Assembly (NCBI GenBank): GCA_032719365.1
Contig: CM064873.1
Span: 49,536,955 to 49,600,954, forward strand
DNA length: 64,000 bases
Direction of reading: 5' to 3'
Source of the DNA: Prinsepia uniflora
Lineage: Eukaryota > Streptophyta > Magnoliopsida > Rosales > Rosaceae
The position numbers and the translations under genes were made by a program. Numbering within the stretch: position 1 is the stretch's first letter; each line of letters opens with the position of its first letter. A model generated the notes under the pieces. It searched no databases and was not told the DNA's origin. It worked only from the letters and a program-made list of their open reading frames with translations. Below, one piece after another: positions 45,780 through 55,139 of this stretch.

Positions 45780-48700
45780 GGTCATGAGGCCCATTTGATT
45801 TTGCAACTACCAGATTTGGAGTCCATTTGATTTAATGAAGTATCAGGATGAGTCCCATTTGGGTTGTACTATCGGGCATGAGGCCCAGCTGGTTGTGATA
45901 TCGGGCACGAGTCCCATTTGTGGTTTATGGAATGGATTTGTGGAAATGGTTTATGAGTCCCATTTGAATGGTTTATGGAAATGATATTTTGGACGTGAGT
46001 CATTTTGAAAGTTTTTAAAAGATTTTTAAAGGATTTTATAAACTGCTTTCCCTATACCATCCTTATATGTGGATATGTGGATGGTCTCTTCCAATTGTCT
46101 CGGACACTGGGGTAGTCACGGCACATTGCCTGCGAGGGGTCATTGCACGGAGCGACCAGACCGTATAGTGACTCAGGAGCAAGATTGTTATTATTAGACG
46201 TCTGGGACGTCAGACATCTGGGGTGTTATATAGGCTTAGAGCGACCCTGAGCGGCACATGTAGGCTTAGACCGTGACATGACGTCTGGAACAACAGGCAT
46301 ATGGGATGCCAAGGATTGGTATAAACATGTTTTATTGGATTTACGTATTTACAGATTTATTAGATTTGAGGATTTGGATTTACGGTTTTGGGCTGAGTTC
46401 CCACACGATTGGTTTTATGGTTTTGGGCTAAGGCACTAATGATTGAGGAAGGAAATGTTTTTGGTTTAGAAACTATTTTATTATATTTGAATTAACTTGT
46501 TTTCGTATGCATGCATGGTTTTAAGTGAAGGGTATAAATGCCTTTTATGAAATGAGTTTAACTAAATTATTTATTTTCGTCTACTCACAACTTTTATGGT
46601 TTTTAATGCCCTTCAGGTTGATTGCGGATACAAGCTGTAGCAGAGACCGAGAAATCACACTTTGCCACTGATCCTGGCATGCTCTAGAAGCCCCGAATGG
46701 GCTAAGATTTTGGGTTATCCCTTGTCTTGCCCTTCGTGTCACACGTGGTTTAGACAGGAGCATGGCACATCCCGCGTTAATCCTAGGGGGATTGGATGGA
46801 TCGTGTTAAAACATGTATGTAAACCATTGGGTCCAACCCAAAACCATAAAGATATATAAAGGCCTTCTAGACCACATTTCAAAGAAAACATTGGCACTAA
46901 GTCATTTTGAAAATCCATGCATATATTACGAGTGATGAAAGTCAAACTTGATCTCGTTGGTCCAAACAGCCATAAGTCAAACCTCATATCACTAGTCGAA
47001 CCAGCTCGCTAGACTAACTAGCATCCCATCTGTACTTCCAGTAGTTATCTACGGATCTACAGAGTCCAACTCCGTCGGCACGTGTCGAGCCTAGCTTTGA
47101 CCACGTCTGAGTACGTCTCTTGGTATCCTCGGAGTCCAACTCTGGATATACGATCCAATCACTTGAGGTTGACCGATCCAACACATATAGTATAACGAAT
47201 AAAAGTACAATTTGAACCGGGCACTAGCCTAAAACAGTTTCCATCTAGGGCGCCATCCTAAAGCTCAGTTTTCCAAAAACCATCATAATTCAAATTCCAG
47301 AATAATAGCAAATACCTTATTTCAAATCCAATCATCTATTCAGAAATTATATTCATGCTAAACCATAGCATAAAATGAGTAAAACATATAATTATGCATG
47401 CATCAGAGTATTGAAAGAAACTGTTCATTCACAGTACTGCCACTGCACTCAAAACATTAGCCGTAAGCCAATTCGAAGCCTCTAGGACGTTTGACTTGTC
47501 AAAGTCACACCCAAGCGTCACTAACAATCCATATGAGTTCACACATGAAACCCCCAGAAACCTCGGAACCGAAAATGAGGCCTGAGGAGAAAAACCTCCA
47601 AAACACTAACCTAACAATATCTGATCGACCTTAAACTACCACCATTGGATTAATGACGTCGAAACCTTTCGTACAAGACTAGTTTCACTTCGAAATTTGA
47701 GCCCACGCGCCCACATGCACTGGTTAAAGTTTTCCCATTCGCGGTCAATGCTGACGTCACCTGACATCTGACATCTGATAGCTCTGATAGCTGCCACGTG
47801 GTACCCCCTAACAGGTGCCACGTGTCACCACCTGACAGGTGCCACGTCACTTGTTGACGTCATCATGATGTCACTTGCTGACGACACCCCTACCATGTCA
47901 GTTCTGATAGGTCCCTGACAGCTCACCATGTGGCACCAACCTTGGTCTGCCATGTGGCTTGACAAGATGATGAGACGTCCCACATCATCATTGTCAACCT
48001 CTCGCAGGTTGACCCCCGAGAACTATAACGGGTCGTTAGACCCGAATCGTGACCCGTTCCTATCTTCGCCATTTCTTAACCATTTTCCACCATTCTTTCA
48101 CCCCTAGACTCGTCTCCTACCCAGAAAGTGATCTATGGCCTTTAAACGGTGAGAACGTAACTCAAAACGCCCATCTAAACTTGTTATATTACGGATCATG
48201 TTCGAGGTGCCACTCTGACCAGTGCACATGTCCATTCTCTCTGATTTTTCACCCTATGCACTCGCAAGGACTCACAGAAGGTGAAGGTGAATAAAAATTA
48301 GAGTTCTATCGCCTCAACTCCAAAGCCTAACTATCCAAGCTTATAGGTAACGGGTTTACCTGCTTCTCGGGGTTTCAGTTAGCCACCACGGCTCCTCCGT
48401 CCTCTACCGTCTCTCACAGTCTCTCAGCCTCATTCTGGGCTCGTCACAGTAGAAGAAACGGAAGAGGAAGATGATGGAATAAGTTGGGGTGTGGGTTTTC
48501 GGGTGGGTGAACAACGAAGAAGGAAAATGTGTAAGGGATAAGGATCAATAGGTGAGTGACACTTGTTACTCATCCTATGGTCCCACTAGATATTTTGGAT
48601 CCCACAAACAAACAATCAAGGTTTATTTTTTTTGTAAAACGTGTACCGTAAAAATCACCTAAAACGATTCCTAACCTGTAACATCATCTCCCAATGTCTA

Positions 48701-48909
48701 AAATCGACGTGTCGTCTGTCTACGTAATCGAAATCTCATGATCTGCGCAACGTGTTTTGGTCAACGTGCAAATAATCCCCTGGGTCAAAAGTCAACATTT
48801 TCCCCATCTAGGGGCAAAATCATCATTTCACCTCAAATCACCCCAAAAATCCTCGGCTGATCGTTGATTAATTCTCGTTAATCAAGAAATTTTGGATTAG
48901 GTCGTTACA

Positions 48910-49234
48910 ATCTACACATCCCATGTGGATTTTCCAGCTACATTTTTTTTTTTCGATTTAGGCCTTTAATTCCTCTCATCCCTCAACTTTGGCTCATGAA
49001 GATTTTTTTGGGTGTAAACAAATTTATATGTATTTTTAATCCTAAAAGTCGTCAAAATTAATCAAAATCTATCAATTTGTCAAATCAAATCAAATTAATT
49101 TTTTAATTCACATGGATTTATATATGTCCATAAATATCATCCTGAGCGAGATAATGACGCAACTAATTGAAGAAAAAAAAAAGGCTCCACAGCTATAACT
49201 TCCATTAAATATCCAAGTTTATGATCCCAGCAGC
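48910..49234. other. Border of the retroelement nest with gene space
   Basis: AT-rich sequence with no gene. It starts ATCTACACATCC right after the D LTR, which resembles the reversed polypurine tract after the other D LTR (ATCTACCATCC at 11469). Confidence 0.4.
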
Positions 49235-50220
49235 TAGCCCTGTTAATTGGTTTGAAAAAATCGATCAAAAAATCGGACCGAACCAAACCAAACCGAAAAA
49301 ATTAAGTTAAAATGAAAAAATAGAACTGAACTGAACCATAATCAGTTCGGTCTAGATCTTTGGTTTTACACATACTAAACCGGACCGAAAACCGAAGCCC
49401 ACCACTTAGCCCACGCCCCTCCCCTTAGCCCATAACCGAAGCCCAATAACACTTAACCCCTTAGCCCAATAACACAAAGATTTTCGAAGCCCTTTAACTC
49501 TGAAGCGGTGAAGCCCCTCCTTACTTCGATATTAACGAAGAGGAGAAACTGTCGAAGACCAGACCTCATTACTTCACAGTATTCTCTCTCACCCTCTCCT
49601 CGATATTCTGTCTATTCCGTCTATCCTCAGCCCTTCCTCACAAATTCTAATTCACAGTCTTCACCCTCATCACTACACAGTCTTCACCCCCATCTCTCGT
49701 CTCTCTCGGTCATCTTTCCTTTTCAATTTCATGGCTTTCGGCTCAGTCTCCATCTTCATCTTCCTCAGTCTCCAATCTCAGTCTCCATCTCCATCTCCCT
49801 CAGCGTCCCCTCACAGCCCCCTCTGACCGGCTCACTGCTCACGACCTTACCGCTCCATCGCTTACCGTTCTCGACCTCACCCCTCACCGCTCACCGCTCA
49901 CGACATCACTGCTCACGGACTCACCGCTCACGGCCTTAGCGCTCATGACCTCGATCTCTCATTCAGTCTCGATCTCCCTCTCCCACTCCCTCGATCTCTC
50001 TCAACCTTTCCCTCGATCTCTCTCACCCCTCCCTCGATCGGTCGATCTCCCTCGATATCGATGAAAACCGGTTAAACCGGTTCAAAACCGAACCGAAATC
50101 GGTTTTTGGTTCAAACAATTTTTAGGATGAAAACTGGACCAAACCAGAACTCACTACTTTATCCAGTTCGGTTTCGATTTCGACAAAAAAATTGAACCGA
50201 AAAATTGATTAACAGGGCTA
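49235..50220. mobile_element. Non-coding DNA transposon with 13-bp terminal inverted repeats
   Basis: The ends are TAGCCCTGTTAAT and its exact reverse complement ATTAACAGGGCTA. Longer subterminal inverted similarity involves AACCGAACCG and CGGTTCGGTT strings (about 49270-49400 against 50060-50200). The flanks CCAGCAGC and CCAGCCCT could be a decayed 8-bp target duplication, as for hAT elements. The interior has pyrimidine-rich TCTC/CTCAC low-complexity sequence (49560-50050) whose open frames are not believable genes. Confidence 0.55.
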
Positions 50221-50364
50221 CCAGCCCTTCATTGTCCACCACACCACGGAAATAGTTCATTCCGTCCTCTTCCACTAGCTCCAATTCGACCGTACGTGGC
50301 CTCAAAGTAATTTAAAACCCAGAACTTTTTTTTCTTAAAAGATAATAAAAAAAAGAATGGCAGC

Positions 50365-50373
50365 TATAAAAAG
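50365..50373 (+). promoter_or_regulatory. TATA box of the SBH gene
   Basis: TATAAAAAG in an AT-rich upstream region. A start of transcription about 30 bases on (about 50400) would give a pyrimidine-rich leader. Confidence 0.5.
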
Positions 50374-50547
50374 AGAATGAAGGGAAAGAGAGAAAATTCA
50401 ATTTTCCATTTTCTCGTCTCCCAAACAAGATCACAAAACCCCTTGTTGCTTTTTCAATTTTTGGAATCCCACAACTGTCAACAAGAAAATCTCGCATTGC
50501 TGTGCGCCTAACGGGTTCTTAGATCTGAATGAGAACCCACATTCTCT

Positions 50548-50825
50548 GTAAGTCGAAGCAATTTCTTCTGCTGATTTGTTTCTGAAAAATTATTGATCTC
50601 GTTGCATTTGAATGCGGATATGGTATGTTTTAAGTTTTGTGGTAAGACTCTTTTCGTACTTTTGAAAAAAATTAGAAAGAAAAGCGTAAAATTTTGAAAA
50701 TGGTAACTTCTCCAGTTGATTGATTATTGGAATGTAGGTTGTGTTTATTGAATATCCCGTGATTGCTCTCAGGAGTTAGTCTGAAGCTCAAATATTTATT
50801 TGTTCTTCCTTCATTTTCTTTTCAG
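50548..50825 (+). other. Probable 5'-UTR intron of the SBH gene
   Basis: The donor CT|GTAAGT at 50548 and the acceptor TTTTCAG ending at 50825 enclose a T-rich 278-bp stretch, with the ATG 124 bases further on. Inferred from splice consensus only. Confidence 0.45.
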
Positions 50826-50949
50826 GGTTTAGAGAATGTGCATTCGAATTCTAAATCTTCAACTGTAAAGGACTAAAGGTGGTGGATTTTTTGGGACTAA
50901 TACATGATATAAGCTTCAGTTGGGTTCGACTTCAGAAAAAAAAGAGAAG

Positions 50950-51180
50950 ATGGTATTTTGGGAAAATTATGTGAGTGATGAGGCAATGGGGACCTTTGCC
51001 CCGATTGTGGTTTACTGGGTGTATGCTGGGTTTTACCAGTTGTTACCGCCTTTGGAAAATTATCGTTTACATACAAGAAGAGAGGAGGATGAGAAAAACT
51101 CGGCTCCACTTCCCTCCGTTGTTAAAGGTGTTTTGCTTCAACAGCTCGTCCAGGCCACCGTTGCTCAGGGGCTCTTCTTG
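50950..51180 (+). CDS. SBH1: SBH coding exon 1
   Basis: 231 bp, exactly 77 codons, ending CTCTTCTTG before the donor GTCAGT. Reading on past the donor gives a stop within 10 codons, which supports the splice. Confidence 0.9.
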
Positions 51181-52536
51181 GTCAGTTACTTCAACTTGTC
51201 ATTTCTATAATGACCAATTTTTGCTGACTGCTTCATTTTCACTCATAATTGTGGATATAAGTAAATGTGCCTACATACTTATTGATATTTCTACAAGACT
51301 TGAGACTTAAACATCACTCAATTGCAGTACTTTTGTGAAATTTCCGGAATATGTTAAGAGTCCAAGGGTAGAACTTCCACAAAAGCTAGCTTGAAGGAAA
51401 GAGAGCCCAAGAGCTCTTTTAAACCCCTGTAGTATTTTCTATTTTTCCAATATGGGACAATTGGGTCCTAATATTCCACCGCGCTTTCGGACCAATGTTC
51501 TTGTTGGCCCACTCTATCAACACTAGCCCGGTGGTAGCCCTTTCCTCCCTTGAGGCGAGTTGGCTCATCTATCAGTATTTGATGACTTGATATTACACAC
51601 ATACATATTACTAAACACCTTAATCTTGCCTCTTGGTGGCCCCTGCCTTGGAGTCTAGGCCCAATTGCGTGCTGAAACCAGACTTTGATACCAATTGTTA
51701 AGAGCCCAAGGGTGAACTTCCTCAAAAGCTAGCTTGAAGTGAAGGGAGGCCAATAGCTCTTTTAAACCCCTCTAATATTTTCTATTTTTCCAATGCAGTT
51801 AAATTGGGTCCAAGTTCTTTGGGCATGTTGGTCAATCTTCTTCCCCTTAATAAACTGAGGATCTGTTCTTGATTTGATCAACCTATTTTGCAGATTTATC
51901 TTGTCATTGTCATCTACCACTTAAATAGGAGTTTGTTTTCCCAATTGGGAAGATACTTAGAATCCAATTAGGATTAGGATTCCTAATTGAAGGCCATTAT
52001 TGTGGCTATAAAAGGAGGGTTGCTGTGCTAGTTTGATGTGTCCAATTAGTTAGCAAGCAAGGAAGATCGTGTTATACCACTGAAGGTGTTAAAGCGAGAG
52101 AATATTTACAGGGAAAGGTTTGTAAGGGAGAGAAGAAAAGAGATATGAGTGTTTTGTTTCTGTTTCTTGTTCTTTCTAGTTGTTCATAAAGCCTTAATTC
52201 TAGAGACTTGATAAAATAATTCGTTGTACCCATTATTGATATAGTAGAAATTTGTTATTGCTACCCCATAGATGTAGGCACATAGCCGATCCACGTTAAT
52301 TATTGGTGTTGCTTATCTTCTAGCATCGTATGAAAGCTCCCATGCTGGAGGTCCTGGGCTGGGAGCTTCAATCTAAATTGCCCATTCTTTGTTCTTTGCG
52401 TTTTGAAAGAAGGGGGGTGGGACTGCAGCCATTGCTCTCCACTTTCTCTTTCGGTTAGGAATGCACCTATTGCTCTCCACTTTCTCTTTGTCTTTCTGTC
52501 TCAGAAAGTTCAAAACCTTCCATTCCCATTCCCCAC

Positions 52537-52569
<33 letters not shown>

Positions 52570-54130
52570 TGGGTTTCAAGGTGCACGGTAGGCTGCACCT
52601 ATAAGTTTCTTGATGTGTGAGAGAAGGTGTTAGGCTGGTTATCATTGTTGGCTTATTCTATAACAGTTTATGTTTTTGGGGCATGTTTAGAAACTCTGGA
52701 CTCAATTTGGCCAAGATCATGCACACGTTCGAGATTGCAGATACATAAAAGGCAACAAACAATAACACAAGGAATTACTGTGGTTCACGTTTAACCCAAA
52801 GAAGTCTTACGCCCACAAGCGGTGACAACTATTTGCAAATGAAAGGATTATGATTACAAGGATGAGGAAATGCCCTCTTGCATTTTCTAACCGTTCTCTA
52901 TAGAGAACTCTAATTAGACCTAAAAAAAAAATCTCAATACTCGTTAAGTTTCTTTTATTCTATTTCAACTCTAGCAGTTGCGAAACAGAGTCTGGATGCT
53001 TACATGCATATGCTAAGAATAACTTACAATAGGAAAAGGAACCCAAAACTAATTAGAAATAAGAAACATAGCAATAGGCAGTTTATGAATAAAGTGTTTC
53101 CCTTAATCATGCGGAAAGGCACTGGTACTAGTGTTTGTCTAATATGATATCAGAGGATATTCTAACCCAAATGAGGGAAATGTGATTTCTGCCATATGTT
53201 TCAAACGAACTTAGAGTCTGTTATAAATAACTACTGTACAATTCTGGCATGTAATGTACCTTCGACAATTCCACACATTAACCAATTCATTTTTCCTAAT
53301 GATATGTGACATAACAGAACTTTATGCTATGGTCATTGGAATCAATGAACCAAGGAACTGAAATAATCCTATTCGGTGTTCTGTTGACAAAGAAAATAAA
53401 GGAATGGACTCTCTAGCAGTATTCTTCCTTTTTCATCTCCAATTGTCAGTATTCCGTTCCTGTTTTGCTGTCATTTTAATAATTGGTAGTTCCAAGTGTT
53501 AGAAAATTTGTGTCTAACGTAGAAGGTTTTCTTATCAACTATTTCTACCACTAATACGGTCATGCGCTTTTGCTACAGTTGACTTCGAAGGTAAATTCCT
53601 CGGGGATCACAGTCCAGCCCTCAATACCTATCCAGATTGTGCAGATTGTGATCGCAATGTTAGTCATGGACACATGGCAGTACTTTGTGCACCGCTACAT
53701 GCATCAGAACAAGTTTTTGTACCGCCATGTCCATTCTCAGCACCACAGGCTTGTTGTTCCTTATGCAATTGGAGCCCTTTATAATCACCCACTTGAAGGT
53801 CTACTGCTTGACACTTTTGGTGGTGCCATCTCTTTTCTAATCTCAGGGATGACGGCACGGACTGCTGTTGTGTTCTTCTGTTTTGCTGTGGTTAAAACTG
53901 TTGATGATCACTGTGGACTTTGGTTGCCAGGTAATATCTTCCATATTTTGTTTCAGAACAATACTGCTTACCATGACATCCATCACCAACTTCAAGGATT
54001 GAAGTACAACTATTCTCAGCCATTCTTCCCAATATGGGATAAACTTTTTGGGACCTACATGCCGTATAATCTTGTGAAGAGAGCTGAAGGGGGTTTTGAA
54101 GCGAAGGCAATGAAGCCAAATAAAGACTAG
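50950..54130 (+). CDS. SBH1: Sphinganine C4-hydroxylase (sphingoid base hydroxylase), exons 50950-51180 and 53579-54130
   Basis: The joined exons encode 260 residues, the normal length for plant SBH. The enzyme is an ER membrane di-iron oxygenase that adds the C4 hydroxyl to dihydrosphingosine, giving phytosphingosine-type long-chain bases. Exon 1 gives residues 1-77 (EAMGTFAPIVVYWVYAG, YRLH, VVKGVLLQQ), exon 2 residues 78-260. The three histidine clusters of the fatty-acid-hydroxylase superfamily are intact: HRYMH (115-119), HSQHH (129-133) and HDIHH (209-213). WQYFVHRYMH and DDHCGLWLPGN are signature stretches. Hydrophobic segments lie at about 13-35, 92-112 and 158-182. The intron is phase 0 with GT-AG ends (51181, 53578). 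The start is the only Met giving the family N-terminus. The frame is undamaged despite flanking transposons; assignment to SBH1 rather than SBH2 is not resolved. Confidence 0.93.
51352..51815 (-). mobile_element. TRIM-like element in the SBH intron
   Basis: Two direct repeats of about 120 bp, both starting TGTTAAGAG(T/C)CCAAGGGT (51352-51477 and 51696-51815), flank 218 bp. The string TTTGATACCAAT beside the second repeat (51683-51695) is a reversed primer site (ATTGGTATCAAA). This is the layout of a terminal-repeat retrotransposon in miniature on the minus strand. The repeats differ noticeably, so it is not recent. The right border is approximate. Confidence 0.55.
52538..52569. repeat. TTA microsatellite
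   Basis: About ten copies of TTA/TAT in the SBH intron, a likely polymorphic marker. Confidence 0.9.
52690..53150. mobile_element. Possible Copia-type LTR remnant
   Basis: The phrase ACTGTGGTTCACGTTTAACC and, at the right, TATGATATCAGAGG (about 53144-53157), a primer-site-like string, resemble a Copia LTR end. No matching second LTR is seen. Weak call. Confidence 0.3.
53579..54130 (+). CDS. SBH1: SBH coding exon 2
   Basis: 552 bp including the TAG stop at 54128-54130. It contains all three histidine clusters. It follows exon 1 in the same phase and must not be read as a separate gene starting upstream of the acceptor. Confidence 0.92.
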   Translation: MTSKVNSSGITVQPSIPIQIVQIVIAMLVMDTWQYFVHRYMHQNKFLYRHVHSQHHRLVVPYAIGALYNHPLEGLLLDTFGGAISFLISGMTARTAVVFFCFAVVKTVDDHCGLWLPGNIFHILFQNNTAYHDIHHQLQGLKYNYSQPFFPIWDKLFGTYMPYNLVKRAEGGFEAKAMKPNKD

Positions 54131-54650
54131 TCGGAGATGTGCCAATATACTAGTTCAAGCTCACTACAGGCAGAGCATTATTTGGCTGAGGCGTGTCATT
54201 CGTGGTAAGCTGATTAGAATTGTTTGTGTGGAGAATATGTTGTAGGGTGTAGAAGAGGTTTTGTTCGTTCTGATTTGATCCTTTTTTGGTTGTGGCATTG
54301 CTTGGTTGTGTTAATTCCAGCAGCCTGCCTTGCCATTGCATTGTAACTGAGATTCTTAGCTGTCTAATTTGTAGCATATTTGTTCATGGTTATGGATTGC
54401 AGACTTCATCTGTTTTATCTTTTTTCAAGTACGTTACATCTGTAAGCTATGATATTTGGGTTTTTATTATTTTATTATTTTATTATTTTTTAGTTTTGCT
54501 AATATTCTGATGCTAACATCTTTTGAATATTCCTATAAAGCTTAAGGATTCTTCTCGAGTACATGGATTTGTGTTCACACAAGCAGCAATGCCAGATTTT
54601 ATCTTCTTTATCTAATGGGTAAGGAGCTAATTTAATAAAAACAGGCAAGT
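54131..54650 (+). other. SBH 3' untranslated region and end
   Basis: No coding sequence. AATAAA at 54634-54639 is a poly(A) signal candidate; T-rich stretches at about 54470-54500 are others. Confidence 0.45.
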
Positions 54651-54967
54651 ACATGGACAAGAAGCTTATTTATTGTGTATGGACGTTGAGTGTACACACT
54701 CTAGTGTTCTTATTTGTTGTGTATGGACGTTCAGTGTACATAAGAATCTCAAGAACCAACCAAATCAACCGTATTTAATTGTTTATTTTGTAGTTCCTCT
54801 TTCAAAACTCATCGTTACAAAAATTCTATCTAAATCGGAAATTGTTTAATCACTTGATTATTAGTAAAAAACTTTCTATATTATTTCGTGGACTATGTTC
54901 ATTTATGTTTTTAGTATATAATTATATAATCATATATTGTCAATTTCGATGAAATTTTGTAGGGACG

Positions 54968-55029
54968 ATTTTTGAAGGGTGGAGTTACAAAATGAATAGT
55001 TAAATTATAATATTATACCCTTCAAAAAT
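54968..55029. repeat. 13-bp inverted repeat in AT-rich spacer
   Basis: ATTTTTGAAGGGT (54968-54980) and its perfect reverse complement ACCCTTCAAAAAT (55017-55029) enclose 36 AT-rich bases. It may be a MITE core or simply a hairpin. The rest of 54651-55139 is AT-rich with a duplicated segment of about 30 bp (about 54670 and 54715) and no gene. Confidence 0.6.
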
Positions 55030-55139
55030 TGTAATATTATTTGGGGGGTACATTCAACCACAATTTTAGTACAGTTAGTGAAATAGATTAAAAACCCTTA
55101 GATCAATGTGCTTTTCATGTTTAAAATTAATCTAACTTG

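Larger units (their letters stand above)
33422..46808 (+). mobile_element. LTR A2 (family A, solo), split by LTR B and element C3
   Basis: It starts TGTAACAAACC and ends GTGTTA, with target duplications AAACA at 33417-33421 and 46809-46813. Without the insert at 35340-45784 it is about 2.9 kb. It aligns with A1 in blocks, such as the GACGTCTGGGACGTC hairpin at 46197-46211 and the GAAGGGTAT/ATGCCCTTC stem (46527-46535, 46606-46614). Its splice donor GTGAGTGAAC (35124-35133) and complement GTCTACTCAC (46579-46588) have two mismatches and are now 11 kb apart. Confidence 0.8.
22748..48909 (-). mobile_element. 5' LTR of element D, split by element E and LTR A2
   Basis: The LTR starts TGACAGGACCC at 22748 beside the primer site and ends GTCGTTACA at 48909. 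Its pieces are 22748-23096, 33404-33421 and 46809-48909, about 2.47 kb in total. The pieces join exactly at the target duplications of E (GCTTT) and A2 (AAACA) and rebuild the sequence seen continuously at 6440-6500. This shows that all insertions between 23097 and 46808 landed in one LTR. Confidence 0.75.
51181..53578 (+). other. SBH coding intron (2,398 bp)
   Basis: GT at 51181 and TGCTACAG ending at 53578. It holds a TRIM-like insertion (51352-51815), a TTA microsatellite (52538-52569) and a possible Copia-type LTR remnant (about 52690-53150). The other parts show nothing recognisable. Confidence 0.85.

Noticed and set aside
49508..49939. A 143-codon open frame upstream of SBH
   Set aside because: It lies in pyrimidine-rich low-complexity sequence inside the TIR element. 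The product is Ser/Pro/Leu/His-rich with no recognisable domain.
53570..54130. Exon 2 of SBH as a separate short gene with an upstream start
   Set aside because: The extra codons include the splice acceptor. Exon 1 at 50950 supplies the missing N-terminus in phase.
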